A stretch of DNA of 64,000 nt, taken from assembly GCA_039090855.1 (NCBI GenBank), contig CM077016.1, positions 53,803,936 to 53,867,935 on the forward strand, read 5' to 3'. The notes beneath the pieces were generated by a model. That model worked only from the letters and a program-made list of their open reading frames with translations. It was not told the DNA's origin and did not search any database. Positions within the stretch are counted from its first letter, which is position 1; every line of letters begins with the position of its first letter. The stretch comes from Macrothele yani (taxonomy: Eukaryota; Arthropoda; Arachnida; Araneae; Macrothelidae). Below, in pieces: positions 50,732 to 61,129 of this stretch. Position numbers and translations under genes: made by a program.

Positions 50732-53700
50732 TATTTATCATTTTTAGCTGTTACATGAAATATTATTACAATTAATACAATTATTTGCATATCAATATAG
50801 TAATACAAAAACAGCACGGAGAATCAAAGAAAAGGTTTATATAGTGACCTGACTTAGCCTTGAAACTCCGAAGTCATTGCCAAATAGTCAAATGAGCCCA
50901 ACGATTGACATGAAAAGAAAACGGAAGTATCAGGATGAAACAGGCAATGCTCGTTTTACAACATTCACCCACCCTTTTCGGGCTTGTTGTTTACACCCAT
51001 CCCTTTTTTTTTTAAAAACAGTAACATTATTAGTGTGCAAGTAAGTAGGTTTTTAGTTTCTTCCTAAATAAATTATAATTGTTAATTATATTTATTTCAG
51101 AATTTAAATGATTCCAATAGTGTGGGCCCTGATAGTTTATGCTTTGCTTAATCAATCCAGTTTTTGGCTTACGTGTTTTAATAAGAGAGTTTTTTTTTTC
51201 TGGTATCGTATTTATGTGTAACACTATGGATAGCAATTATTTCACAATTGATATTATTCTTTTTTATACATATTTAATCCAAGGTTATAGTTGATTGTTT
51301 AATATTTAATACACCATATATACTGGGATTAACGTGCGTATGAATGTGAAGATCAGCTTGACATGCCGTGTTAGTGTTAGTATTTTATTTAAGATCCATT
51401 AGTCTGATATATTTGTTTTGTAGAACTTGTAGTTTTTTTAATATTTGATTTTGTTGTTTGTCCCCGCGATGAAAGACAATAAATTAAATGCGTTTGAGCT
51501 AATGTATAATATAATAGAATTAAAATTTTAATAGAAAAATTAGATAATATGTGACTAACAATTCCAATATTTCTAGAAACTTTATTGCAGATTAGAACAA
51601 CATGTTTATTCCATTTTAAATCATTCTGTAAGTACATGCATATTACATTTACTTAAAATGATTACAATATATTCATAATATTTCAAGATGGCGGCCGTTT
51701 CTCGAAAATGATCACCGGTCAGACCATATGACCAATTTCTATACCATCGCTGAAGGGTGGCGAACGCATCGGAACAAAAAAACAAATTTTCTGCACTTCA
51801 ATATTCCCATACAGATTCCCTTAGCTTCCCCATTAGTCTCTTGTAAGACAAGTATTTGGTGGACGGCATGGTCGTTCAGCGGAATTGTTCCCGCCGTGTC
51901 CTAGTTGCAGAGTGGAGACGGAGCATTGCAACCATTACCACTGGTAAACAATATAAGCACACAATTATTGTTGAAATCAAATTTCAAATCATTGTTGCGC
52001 AACAATTGACTTTGTGTTCCAGTTTAGTATATAAATGGGCTGCTCAATGATTTCTGCTTTGAAGCATCTTCATCATTGTTATTAGTTTGCTGAAGGTGTG
52101 CTTTTGAGGCAAGGGGGGAATACACCGTGCTACAACACATGACATTTTATCGTAGAAAGTAGTTTTTACAAAGCATGTGACCTCGTTCTTGCATGTTCCG
52201 TAATAGTTACATACTGGTCCTTTCACTTTCGGTAGGAACGGAACTTGTAGAACACGCCGCCACACACAATCTTAATGCTTCAAAATGTGTTGCTGAGCTA
52301 ACCATTCAATTTTAATATGAGGACAAGGTAAAGCACCTTAGATTTAAATCTTAGAAATACGAGCAAAGACCGCATTGCACTAAGCTGTAGGCATGATAAT
52401 GATATTCTTCTTCAAAAAATAATTACTTTGAGTAGGTCAGTTATACTTCTAAACGCAAATTTGGTGAATCTTCAAAGCGAGAAGAATGCGTCAGGAATTT
52501 CAGCTGTAACTGGTTTTACTGACAGTAGCTATAAGCTTAGAAAATGCTAACAGAATTTTAAAACAGTAGGAATAATGCAACTAGTAAAAGTTTCAATTTC
52601 TCAGAAAAGAAGGGAAACATTTTACATCAGAAAAAGCTGTAACATTAATGATAACGACTGGACTTTAGTGCATCGATTTTTAAGAAGCAACACGCAATTT
52701 GTTTTCGAACAGATGTAGCAACAAAGCCGGGCAGGAAGCGTCTACTTCCTTCTAAAAAAGACTTTCTGAAAACATTGCTTGTTCCGATATGTGTCACAGT
52801 GCTGCCTACCTGAATAGATATCTTATATAAAAGATTGAAATCTATGAGGATGTGGGCCGTTCAGCTGACGAAGGTGGCAAATTAATTTTGTGGAATTATG
52901 GTTCCCACAGTAGCGCCGTCATGAATCAGTCATTGGGAATTGTAAAGCTCATGAAAAAAGGAAAAGGTTCCACAACTATTTTCCTCATGAGCTCTACGAT
53001 TCTTTTTTCCATTATACTGGAAGATTAACTGTGTGTGTACTAGTTAACATGTAGGATTAGGTGTCAACATGTGTCTTTTGTGCATTGAATCGTTGGGCTA
53101 TGTAGATTGTGTCTTATTCACTCCTGGGCTACGCTGAAGCGAAGCAACCTAAAGAAATTCCGGTTTGAGGGGTCACCGACCACTGGAAGTGTCAGATGAA
53201 ACGTAGCTCATAAGAAAATTTTTCTTTAATTTTGTTTGTGAGCTTGAAAGTTACTGGTTGCACTATAAATCACATAAGAATCCGTGCGGACCGATGCACT
53301 CTACCTTGGGGTTATCATCTAGAGATTAATTTTATTTGGTACCTTCATCGTAGCAAATTAAGTTAACCTGTAACCAGACAAAAATGACAAAAACCATGTG
53401 TTCCATGAAAGATACTAATCCTCAAATGAATGAGTCAAAACGGTCATTTTTCACTTTATATTCGGTCATTTGATGATATATATATTTCTTTATTTTAAAA
53501 GGTTAAGCAAATATATATTAGGTTCACCTCTCCATAAGGTTTTTCTGAAGACGTAAAGCTGGAAACTACCGAAGATGGGGAGGAATACCGTGCTGAAGAT
53601 TAAAATGACAGAATAGTAAATACAGTAACATTTGAGCACTCAAAAAATGTTCAACCGCTCTTACCTAACACGTGCCTTCAAAGTTTTGAATCTACTCAGG

Positions 53701-54015
53701 TCTCAACAGCTAATTTTCAAATTTTCGCTTTAACTCGGGTTTCCAGATTTCAATCTGGTATTTATATACTTTTTTCCAACATAGTATTTTCTATTTCTCG
53801 AAATTTTCATGATAAAACGATCAAATAGAAATCATTTTATACTCATTCCTCGGAAGAATAACTGAATGACTCTTTGCTCAGTTAACTTGTGTTTTTACAT
53901 AGGTTATTGAACTACATATGTTATCCTTCATCGAAATAGGGAAAGAATATTCAGTCTAAATCAAGATTTCTCGAAATCCCACATTGGGCTGAACTGAATA
54001 ACAGAAATTTACAAT
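50459..54015. repeat. Palindrome right arm (unit 2)
   Basis: Inverted counterpart of 43010-46823, continuing past the Tc1-C TA (50732-50733) into TTTATCATTTTTAGCTGTTA and on through the LINE fragment, AAGATGGCGGCC (near 51685) and ATTGTTGCGCAACAAT (near 51991). Confidence 0.85.
51030..51637 (-). pseudogene. LINE RT C-terminus in right arm (unit 2)
   Basis: Best copy of the C-terminal end: INTIPEKKNSLIKTRKPKTG, LIKQSINYQGPHYWNHLNSE and YNLFRKKLKTYLLAH then a stop (51030-51236), which matches the G-P-x-x-W-N-x-L-P...F-K-x-x-L-K-x-x-L ending of CR1/L2-like LINEs. The upstream part (51389-51637) is VYLQNDLKWNKHVVLICNKV onward. Confidence 0.8.
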
Positions 54016-54074
54016 ATATGACAAAAGTAATTAACCTTCACATGATCTTCAAGTGTAAATGGTTTTCTTGACCG

Positions 54075-54804
54075 TAACTATAAGCTTAGAAGATGTTATT
54101 ACATTTTTAAAAGATTAAGAATAATGCAACTAAAAGTTTTTATTTCTGAGAAAAAAACGGAAACATTTTACATCAGAAAAAGCTGTAACATTAATGATAA
54201 CGACTGGACTTTAGTGCATCTATTTTTAAAAAGCAACACGCAATTTGTTTTCTAACAGATGTAGCACCAAAGCCGTGCAGGAAGCGTCTATTTCCTTCCA
54301 AAAAAGACTTCCTGAATAAAATGCTTGTATCGATAGGTGTCACAGTGCTGCGTACCTGAATAGGTATCTTAAATGAAAGATTGAAACCTATGAGGATGTG
54401 GGCCGTTCAGCTGACGAAGATGGCAAATTAATTTTGTGGAATTATGGTTCTCACAGTAGGGCCGTCATGAATCAGTCATTCGGAACTGTAAAGCTCATGA
54501 AAAAAAGGAAAAGTTTCCAAAACTGTTTTCCTCATGAGTTCTACGATTCTTTTTTCCATTATGCTGGAAGATTAACTGTGTGTGTACTAGTTAACATGTA
54601 GGATTAGGTGTCAACATGTGTCTTTTGTGCATTGAATCGTTGGGCTATGTAGACTGTGTCTTATTCACTCCTGGGCTACGGTGAAGCGAAGCAACCTAAA
54701 GAAATTCCGGTTTGAGGGGTCACCGACCACTGGAAGTGTCAGATGAAACGTAGCTCATAAGAAATGTTTTCTTTAACTTATTTTGTGAGCTTGAAAGTTA
54801 CTGT
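54075..54804 (+). repeat. Arm-internal repeat, copy b (unit 2)
   Basis: Counterpart of 35760-36492, ending at the unit 2/3 junction. Direct copy a is at about 52530-53245. Confidence 0.75.
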
Positions 54805-54889
54805 ACGGGCCCAGAATACGACGGACCACTGGGAATTCTGTTGTTATCCCGGCGGCCCAGTCCGCGCCTGATGTGAAGCAAAATGTTAT

Positions 54890-55100
54890 GGTTGGAAACA
54901 AAGTTTTTGAGGTGGTTTGGTCGTGTCAGCCGAGTGAGTGCTGAGATGCTGACTTAGAGGATTTGTTGAGACCAAGCTGCAGGAAAGAAAGGTAGAGAAA
55001 GGCCATGGAATTCGTGGGAGGACCAGAATTATGCATGCATGCAGGAGAAAAGATGAGTGAAATTCTTCCAAATACGTGGAAACAATGTAAATAGACAAAG
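54890..55100 (+). pseudogene. LINE C-terminal scrap (unit 3)
   Basis: Counterpart of 18480-18690; same weak W-F-G-R-V and S-W-E-D blocks. Confidence 0.4.
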
Positions 55101-55131
55101 TCATCGCTCTTTCCACGTTTTTCTTTAATTA

Positions 55132-55282
55132 ACACACAGCAACCGAAAAATTGTATTTCGACGCCGCTGGGATCGAACTCCAGATCCCTCGAACACTAGC
55201 CAAGTGCGTTCGCCTTACGCTACGATGCCGACAATCCACGGCGCTATGTGTGTTTATCTGTCAGCATTTGACTTCACAAATC
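55132..55282 (-). mobile_element. SINE-B copy 1 (unit 3)
   Basis: As in unit 2, within a foldback spanning about 55057-55405. One T is lost in the right arm (ACAATTTTTGG). Confidence 0.6.
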
Positions 55283-55504
55283 TGGGGTTCGATCCCGGCG
55301 GTGTCGAAATACAATTTTTGGTTGCTGTGTGTTATTTAACGAAAAACGTGCAAAGGACGATGACTGTCTTTTTACATTTGTCTCCACGTATTTGGAAGAT
55401 TTTCACCATTTCTCTCGCCCTTTGCATTTATTAGCTATAATTAAATAGCTTGTGCCGTTAATCCCCCACCAGACGGAGACGTCTCAATTGCTGAGCTCAT
55501 CTTT

Positions 55505-55655
55505 ACAGATTTGTGGTCAAATGCTGTCAGATAAACACACATAGCGCCGTGGATTGTTGACACCGTAGCGTATGGCAAACGCTCTCAGCTAGTTATGGGG
55601 GGTTTGATCCCAGGGGAGTCGAAATACAATTTTTCGGTTGCTGTGTGCTTAATAA
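55505..55655 (+). mobile_element. SINE-B copy 2 (unit 3)
   Basis: ACCGTAGCGTATGGCAAACG, GGGTTTGATCCC and TTGCTGTGTG in order. Confidence 0.6.
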
Positions 55656-55684
55656 AAACGTGAAAAGAGCGAAGACTATTTAGA

Positions 55685-55770
55685 AAAGATCAGTGTGAAG
55701 TGCAAAAGATTTTGTGGAAGGGGCGTGATGCATATCTAGTGAAGCTCGAGTCGATGCATCAACTCTAAGT
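55685..55770 (+). pseudogene. LINE 3'-end fragment (unit 3)
   Basis: Has the same deletion as unit 2 (GCTCGAGTCGATGCATCAAC). Confidence 0.5.
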
Positions 55771-55889
55771 AAAATCTAACACCGCGAATCACTTTGTTTG
55801 GGCAGATGATCCATCTTTGCGGAATACCGCTTAGTGATATGTATATTGTTACGTCTCCTTTGGCCGTAACAATTTGAATTGCCTTTGCC

Positions 55890-56068
55890 GAAATAGTGTC
55901 CGAATGATCAGATGCATAGATTTCTGACTAGTAGTCCCAGATGAGGTATGGATGGTGTGGTTTGTCCTCATGGCGCTGGAGCATTCCCTTCCTTGGAACC
56001 AGATACCCTAAATTGAAGGACGGGAGACTTTATGTCTCTTAGATTTGCACATGGTTGTCGTATAATCG
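55890..56068 (+). mobile_element. Decayed SINE-A relative (unit 3)
   Basis: CCTTGGAACCAGATACCCTA and AAATTGAAGGACGGGAGACT; same as unit 2. Confidence 0.55.
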
Positions 56069-56102
56069 TGACTTTTTAAATTTTTGTCGCTATGTGGTTG
56101 TA

Positions 56103-57321
56103 CACTATCTACCAACAAGTAATTGGACACGCCTGCAATCGACGATATCTGCGGTCCTGGTACACGTCACGGCCGCCGCCGTTAAATATCGTGTGGGAAA
56201 CAACAACGCAACCAGTCGCATGCAAGATGCCTCGCAGTTCGAAGCTCTCTGATTTCGAGAAAGGTGTAATCGTCGGGTATCACAGAAATGGCCGATTCAT
56301 ACGTGACATATCCGGCGAGTTGAAGTACCCAAAATCGACAGTGGCCTACGTGATTGGCAAGTGGAAGATGAGAGGTGACTGTCGGAATGTGCCCCGACCC
56401 GGCAGACCCACAAAACTGCGAGTTAGAGACGGACGGGTGCTGGCCAGAGAAATTCGGAATAACCGCCCCAAATCGATGGCCCACATCCGTGAAGAGTTTC
56501 AACAGGCATCCGGGAGTATTCTTTTGATGAATACCACACGTAAGGAAGCCCATCTGCTCGGTTATCATGGACGTGCTGCCGCCCACAAGCTTTTGATCAC
56601 CAAGTCCAGTAACGCTGCTCCGCTAACGTGGTGCAAAGAACGCTGACAGTGAACCGTTGAACAGTGGAAACAGGTTCTCTGGAGCGACGAATCAAGGTTC
56701 ACCCTCTACCGTTTGGATGGCAGGGTCTGGGTTTGGCGTCTGCTTGGAGAACGTCTCCTGCCGGAATGTATTTTGCCAACTGTGAAGTTCGGCGACGGTG
56801 GAATTATGCTATGGGGGTATTTCTCCTGGTATGGCATGGGACCCTTGGTCGCAATTCCTGGTATACTCAACGCCGAGACCTACTGCACCATTTTGGATGA
56901 CCATGCGCTTCCTATGTTGTGGCAGTTTTACGGGGTGGACCCATGTTACTTTCAGGATGACATTGCCACCTGTCATGTTGCGAGGTCCACCATGGTTTGG
57001 TATGGTGACAATGGGGTTAATCGAATGGACTGTCCTGCGCAGAGCCCGGATCTTAACCCTATCGATCACCTCTGGGACGAGTTGGAGCGTCGACTTATGG
57101 GGTGCCCCCACCGTCCGAAATTGGTGAAGGAACTGACCTGTCTTCTCCAAGCCGAGTGGAAGAAAATATCGCTAGCCGTCGTACAACGCGTGGTTGAGAG
57201 TATGCCCTGGAGGTTCGCAGCTGTAATCGCCGCTCGTGGAGGCTCCACCAACTATTGAAGGTGAATAAATTTCGTTTTCCTTTGCTATCACAGGTGTCTA
57301 ATTACTTGTTGGTAGATAGTG
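56103..57321 (+). mobile_element. Tc1-A element (unit 3), empty SINE site
   Basis: 1,219 bp between TA dinucleotides, with both TIRs (CACTATCTACCAACAAGTAA and complement). Same length as unit 1. Confidence 0.92.
56227..57258 (+). pseudogene. Tc1-A transposase pseudogene (unit 3)
   Basis: Open from MPRSSKLSDFEKGVIVGYHR for 139 codons to LTWCKER, then stop, Q, stop (56644 and 56650), then open to ARGGSTNY. The two stops correspond to CGA and TGG codons in unit 1 (KERRQWTVEQW). The final catalytic residue is Asp (NPIDHLW), as in unit 2. So this is a dead copy in spite of intact TIRs. Confidence 0.9.
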
Positions 57322-57323
57322 TA

Positions 57324-58025
57324 TATGACTTTCAATTTGAAATCCGAAATATGTAATGTCAACTATGAAAACACCGAATAAATATATCATGCGTGTTCGT
57401 CTAAGTTTGTTGACGTCTAAAATTGTTACGGTGGAATGTGTTCTGAATGCTGAACCGTTATAGTTTAATGTGTTCTGAATGTTGAACAGTTTGGGAGGGA
57501 AGGGGTACGAAAGGGGCGGCTCAGGAGAAAGCCAGTGGGACTAGTGCCCATTATAGCCCTTTCGTCGCTTTGCAGCCAGTTAAATATCTTTAAAGCACTG
57601 AACCAGGGCCGTCTATAGAAATCACAAGGTCATGGCATCAGTGAGATCAGTCCCCTCTTTTAGTGACGTCTCGCGGAAACGCAGGCTTCCGATTGGTGTC
57701 CAACGCTGTCGTGTATGACGTCAAACACGACACCGACATACCAGGCCATGTAAAATGAGAGTGACTTCACCAACTGAGGGAACTCATCTCTCTATGTTAT
57801 GCAGAGTGTGGAATTTGAAGTCCCTGGAATATAAGTCATTGAGTCATTGCCAAATACCCTGGTCACAGGAAGTTAGGAATATTGTGTGAAACGAACATCA
57901 TGCGTATTCGTCTAAGTTTGTACCTGATTCATCTACCATGCATTGAAATAACATCAGTGAGGCTACGCAACACTACAGAGTGCGTTCAGAAAAACAATTT
58001 ACCGTGCAATTTCTGCACACAACAA
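57324..58025. other. Unassigned stretch (unit 3)
   Basis: Counterpart of 39269-39970, with nothing recognised. Confidence 0.4.
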
Positions 58026-58026
58026 A

Positions 58027-59137
58027 TTGGCACTTCAGTTAAGACAATGACAAATTCGGAAAATGTCCGTACCTCGGGATTTCAGTGCCCGGTTACATAA
58101 CATCTGTGTCGAAGAACGTCTTGACACGGACGAGGCACACTTGCAGTGGCATTATTTATGTGTGTCTGGGACAGCTCGTCTCGTATTACAGGCGAAACTG
58201 TTACGGGGTTTTGCCAGTGCATTGGGTTATGGGACTTGGGTAACTAGGTGTCACTCTACAGCGTCCCAAATGTTCACATTAGGGTTAAGGTCAGTTGACC
58301 TCGGAAGCGTCTGTCACGATGCAAACCCATGTGTTTCCAAATCCTGATACACGCTCCAGCCACGGTGACTGGGTGCATTGTCATAGAGAAAACGGAATTA
58401 CAAGTCTAATAGCAGCGTGAAATAGTGTCCCAATGGGAACTATGATCTTGTTTCGGAGCTCTGAGGCACGCATGTTGCCTTGAAAAACATACAAGGATGT
58501 TCGGCCATTAAATCACTCCTGCACTGACCAGAACTGACTGCGACTGGTAAGTATGGACGGACTACGCATATTGTGGTTGCATTAGTGTGCCGGATCTCAT
58601 TCACACGTGTCCTTGTCGAAAATCAAGATAAATAGCGAAACGGGATTCGCCTGTGAAAAGTAAAAGGTGCCACTCTGTATTCCATGACATGTACAGTTGG
58701 ACCAGGTACATCCTTAACGACGGTGAACTAATGTCAATGATACACATCTCAGCGGCCATCTTACTCTGGGTCCGTAATCGTGAAGACGGTTTCGTATCGT
58801 TTTGTATCATCGGAAGCCAAATCCGGGAATTACTTCTGGCAGCTTCTGGTGCTCGATGACACCAGAAGCTTCCGGTGATACTAGGCCTTCTCCGAGCTCT
58901 TACTGTCACGTGGCGATTTTGCCTCCTGGTGGTTGTTCTCGGGCTACCACTCCTGAGTCAATCTGCAACATTTCCATGCCGTAGAAATCTTGTGTGTAGC
59001 CGACTTACTACGCATTACGAAACTCCTGAAGCAGCAGCTACAACGATCAGCCGTACACCTAGCTGTAACATGCTAACATCCCTATTTCTCTTATCCATGG
59101 TTAAACGTCATCTGGAAGCCATTTCAGGCTAATCCCA
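58027..59137 (-). pseudogene. Tc1-B transposase pseudogene (unit 3)
   Basis: TVRARRRPSITGSF and LLLFTGESRFAIYLDFR on the minus strand, decayed as in the other units. Confidence 0.6.
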
Positions 59138-59339
59138 CATTCAAGGTAATATATTTATCAAACTTCTCGACCAAGCTGTGAAACGCCCCTTTTTCCACTT
59201 CACGCAGGGGTTCGCACCCCACGTGCTGTGTTATTGCGAAGCTAAATTGCATACGCCGTAGATACCCACGCTGAAAACCGACCTCCAGTAGTCAGTAAGT
59301 TCGCATATCACCACGTTTTACCTTGGAAACACATATCAT

Positions 59340-60792
59340 CATCATTGCCAACCATTATCAATCCACTGCTGGACGGTCTACCCAAGTTTCCTCCACAACG
59401 ATCTGTCTTGTGCCAGTCTCCCCCATGTCACTCCAGCATACTTTCGAATTTCATCCACCCATCTCCCATGTGGTCTTCTTCGTGGTCTTTTCCTGTCCCT
59501 TGGAATCCAATCTAAAATTTTGACTGTCCATCGATTGTCTGTCTTTCTGGCAGTATGTCCAGCCCATTGCCATTTCAGGGATTTTAGTTTGATGAATATA
59601 TTACCTTGAATGTAACCTTAGTTTGATGAATATATTACCTTGAATGTGCGATTAGACATTTCAGGCTAATCCCACATTCAAGGTAATATATTCCTCAAGT
59701 ATGTCCAGCCATAGCCATTTGAGGGATTTAACTCTGATCATGATGTCTTCTACTCTTGTCATTTTTCGGATCCACGAGTTCTTCTTCTTATCTCTCCTGG
59801 TTACACCAAGCATGCACCTCTCCGTGCTTCTTTGACTTGTCTGCAGCCTTTGTATGTCTCTTTTAGTTAAGGTTCACGTCTCTGCGCCATACGTAAGCAC
59901 TGGAAGGATGAATTGATCAAACACTTTTCTTTTAAGACATAAAGGCATATTGCTCTTGAAAATTATGCTGTTTCTTCCAAAAGCTCTCCAGGCAAGTTTT
60001 TCTTCATCAATGTGACCCTCACTTGATATCTGCTGTCCAAGATAAACGTACGTGTCTGTTATCTCCAACTTTTCTCCATCAATTGATAAATCTTCATTTC
60101 TTGATAAAGCATTGAACATCACTTTTGTCTTCTGAAAGTTCATTTTTAATCCCACTTCTTTACTCTTGTCAGCACGTTCCTGGATCATACTCTGCAGCTC
60201 TGATGGGGTAGTTGCAAAAATGACTATGTCATCAGCAAAACGAAGGTGGGCTAGATAATCTCCATTAATCTTTATCCCTTTGTTTTCCCAGTTCAGTGAT
60301 TGAAAGACATTTTCCAATGTGGCATTAAAGAGCTTCGGAGATATGGTGTCACCTTGTCTCACTCCCATTCCAATTTTTATGTTTGTTGTATTTTCAAACA
60401 GCCGAATCTTAGCACTTGCATTTTCATAGATGTTATTAATAATATTAATATATGCATCTTCAATACCGCAGGATTTCAGAGCCATTGTAACTGCTGATGG
60501 TTTAACCGAATCAAAGGCTTTTTCATAATCGATAAAAGCCATGCACAATGGAAGTTCATATTCCCTCGCTCTTTCAATTAGTTCTGTCAGTACGTGGATA
60601 TAATCTATTGTGCTGTAGCCACTCCTGAATCCAGTTTGTTCTCTCGGTTGAGCCATGTCCAGTGTTACCTTCAAACGGTGTGAAAGAACTTTAGTGAAGA
60701 TTTTATAAACCACTGATAGGAGGCTGATTGGTCTGTAGTTCCGGAGATCCTCAATGTCACCATTTTTATGTAGCAGGATCATTGTAGCGTTG
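59340..60792 (-). pseudogene. RTE-like RT, most complete core (unit 3)
   Basis: The minus-strand frame from MILLHKNGDIEDLRNYRPIS is open through all RT blocks (AFIDYEKAFDS, GVRQGDTISPKLF, LRFADDIVIFAT, YVYLGQQI) to VLTYGAET, where the TGA shared by all units stops it (near 59874). The downstream C-terminal part is broken by the templated insertion at about 59582-59700. The 5' endonuclease is missing. Confidence 0.88.
59582..59700. repeat. Templated inverted insertion (unit 3)
   Basis: Same insertion as 41525-41640, with TTGATGAATATATTACCTTG twice and the inverted CAAGGTAATATATTCCTCAA. Confidence 0.8.
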
Positions 60793-60815
60793 ATATATAT
60801 ATATATATATATATA
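60793..60815. repeat. (AT)n microsatellite (unit 3)
   Basis: Only about 23 bases, clearly contracted relative to units 1 and 2. Confidence 0.9.
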
Positions 60816-60845
60816 ACAATGAAAGCAGATAACCATGATAGCACA

Positions 60846-61027
60846 TGTCCGCGTAGCGCAGTTGGGAGGGCGATTTACTCCGGAGTGAGGGTGACCCGGG
60901 TTCGATGCCTGGCGTAGACAAAGATAATGGAGAAATTTACTTCGTCGTAAGTTTCTATAAACCTTCAGCGCATTGGGTTTGGTGCTGCGAGGAACAGGTC
61001 ACGCAACCAGAGGAGTGTGCGTGGGTT
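60846..61027 (+). mobile_element. SINE-C, tRNA-derived (unit 3)
   Basis: Same as 24419-24600 and 42732-42913. Confidence 0.6.
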
Positions 61028-61129
61028 ATTAGAATTGATTTTTGAAGTTACAAAGAAAGGGCTCAAGAACTAACTTATTTTCATTAGCGAAATAACATTT
61101 GCTGTAGAACTTTGACTGTTATTAATTGC

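Larger units (their letters stand above)
36493..54804 (+). repeat. Tandem unit 2 (18,312 bp)
   Basis: Second copy. Longer than unit 1 mainly through a SINE-A insertion (37987-38231) and a ~115 bp insertion in the RTE 3' part, partly offset by an ~80 bp deletion in the RT (near 42290) and a short loss near 37440. Its sequence is visibly closer to unit 3 than to unit 1. Confidence 0.9.
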